From Pelagovum sp. HNIBRBA483 (GTDB taxonomy: Bacteria; Pseudomonadota; Alphaproteobacteria; Rhodobacterales; Rhodobacteraceae): a DNA stretch of 64,000 bases. The notes under the pieces were generated by a model. The model saw only the letters and a program-made list of their open reading frames with translations, did not search any database and was not told the origin of the DNA. The translations under genes and the position numbers were made by a program. The stretch's first letter is position 1; the number at the start of each line of letters is the position of its first letter. Shown here in pieces: positions 63,659 to 64,000 of this stretch. The stretch spans positions 372,001 to 436,000 of the forward strand of contig NZ_CP162412.1 of NCBI RefSeq assembly GCF_040931995.1. The letters are read 5' to 3'.

Positions 63659-64000
63659 ATGACACGCATTCCTTCCAAAGCCGAAATCCTGCAATGGATT
63701 TCCGATAATCCAACCCAAACCGCAAAGCGCGATATTGCCAAGGCATTTGGCATCAAAGGTGCTGCGCGCATTGATCTGAAGCGTGTGCTCAAGGAAATGG
63801 AGGAAGAAGGGCTGTTGGCCAAGCGGCGTTCCTCTTACAGGGATGCGGATGAATTGCCGCCCGTTGCGGTGCTTCAGGTGGAAGATGGCGATGCCGATGG
63901 CGACCTTTTTGCCCGCCCGTTGGAATGGGGTGGAAAGGGAGCAAGGCCGCGCATTCTGATGATTTTGCGCGAGAGTGACCCATCTCTGGGGCAGAGTGAT
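63659..64000 (+). CDS. rnr: Ribonuclease R, N-terminal part (3' end outside window)
   Basis: First 114 codons only, open to the window edge. MTRIPSKAEILQWISDNPTQ, TAKRDIAKAFGIKGAARIDL and LKRVLKEMEEEGLLAKRRSS form the N-terminal winged-helix domain typical of RNase R/VacB, followed by PPVAVLQVEDGDADGDLFAR leading into the first cold-shock-like domain. RNase R degrades structured RNA 3'-5'. The RNB catalytic domain lies outside. Confidence 0.88.
   Translation, partial: MTRIPSKAEILQWISDNPTQTAKRDIAKAFGIKGAARIDLKRVLKEMEEEGLLAKRRSSYRDADELPPVAVLQVEDGDADGDLFARPLEWGGKGARPRILMILRESDPSLGQSD

Overview
The window looks like a core chromosomal segment of a marine Rhodobacterales (Roseobacter-type) alphaproteobacterium. 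This rests on gene content and order: a GANTC methyltransferase of the CcrM type, the leuS-lptE-holA block, ftsK next to lolA, waaA-like/lpxK, DUF2125 and DUF3576 proteins, IalB-like and Hint-domain proteins, and a small acidic porin. About 60 protein genes are packed tightly, often with 4-bp ATGA overlaps. I see no tRNA, rRNA, CRISPR array, insertion sequence or prophage. No stretch longer than about 300 bases lacks a gene; the longest spacers (about 190-235 bases, at 30910-31142, 52915-53149, 60204-60397 and 61819-62041) hold leaders and promoters.

Layout. 1-10.1 kb: 3' end of clpB, a membrane-anchored winged-helix protein with a small secreted partner, rnhB, ccrM, alkB, mutY divergent from a DUF721 (DciA-like) gene and a Tat-type DsbA, then lpxK and a divergent waaA-like gene. 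By eye this part has lower GC (about 50%) than the rest (about 60% or more). 10.2-16.9 kb: a CysQ-like phosphatase, pmbA, a DUF2125 protein, an SDR plus enoyl-CoA-hydratase-like pair, an HNH protein and a BaiN-type flavoprotein. 16.9-25.1 kb: a surface polysaccharide module (Wzz, sugar transferase, O-antigen ligase/polymerase, two glycosyltransferases, two sulfotransferases) and an RTX protein. 25.2-31 kb: holA, lptE, leuS, a DUF3576 lipoprotein and a porin. 31-38 kb: yggS, ribA, an OmpR-type regulator followed by a candidate small RNA, DUF924, xthA, an SGNH hydrolase, a thioredoxin-TPR co-chaperone, a LON-domain protein and a Trm112-like protein. 38-50 kb: UbiH-type hydroxylase, amidase, dapC, ftsK, GNAT, lolA, a lytic transglycosylase, an AEC carrier, hspQ, ggt and msrC. 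50-57 kb: serA, serC and serB, an asparaginase, IalB-like protein and rlmN. 57-64 kb: gntK, LOG protein, dapD, two Hint-domain proteins around a small unknown gene, dapE, GNAT and the start of rnr.

How genes fit together. serA, serC and serB cover the phosphorylated serine pathway. dapC, dapD and dapE supply the three succinyl-branch steps of diaminopimelate/lysine synthesis. lpxK, lptE and lolA belong to outer-membrane building, and the polysaccharide block likely makes a sulfated surface polymer. The most interesting regulatory structures are GANTC sites inside the ccrM promoter spacer, four helically phased 11-bp iterons upstream of the waaA-like gene, and a terminator-bounded RNA of about 73 nt behind an FNR-like box and a perfect sigma-54 motif. 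All product names come from reading the sequence; no database search was run.
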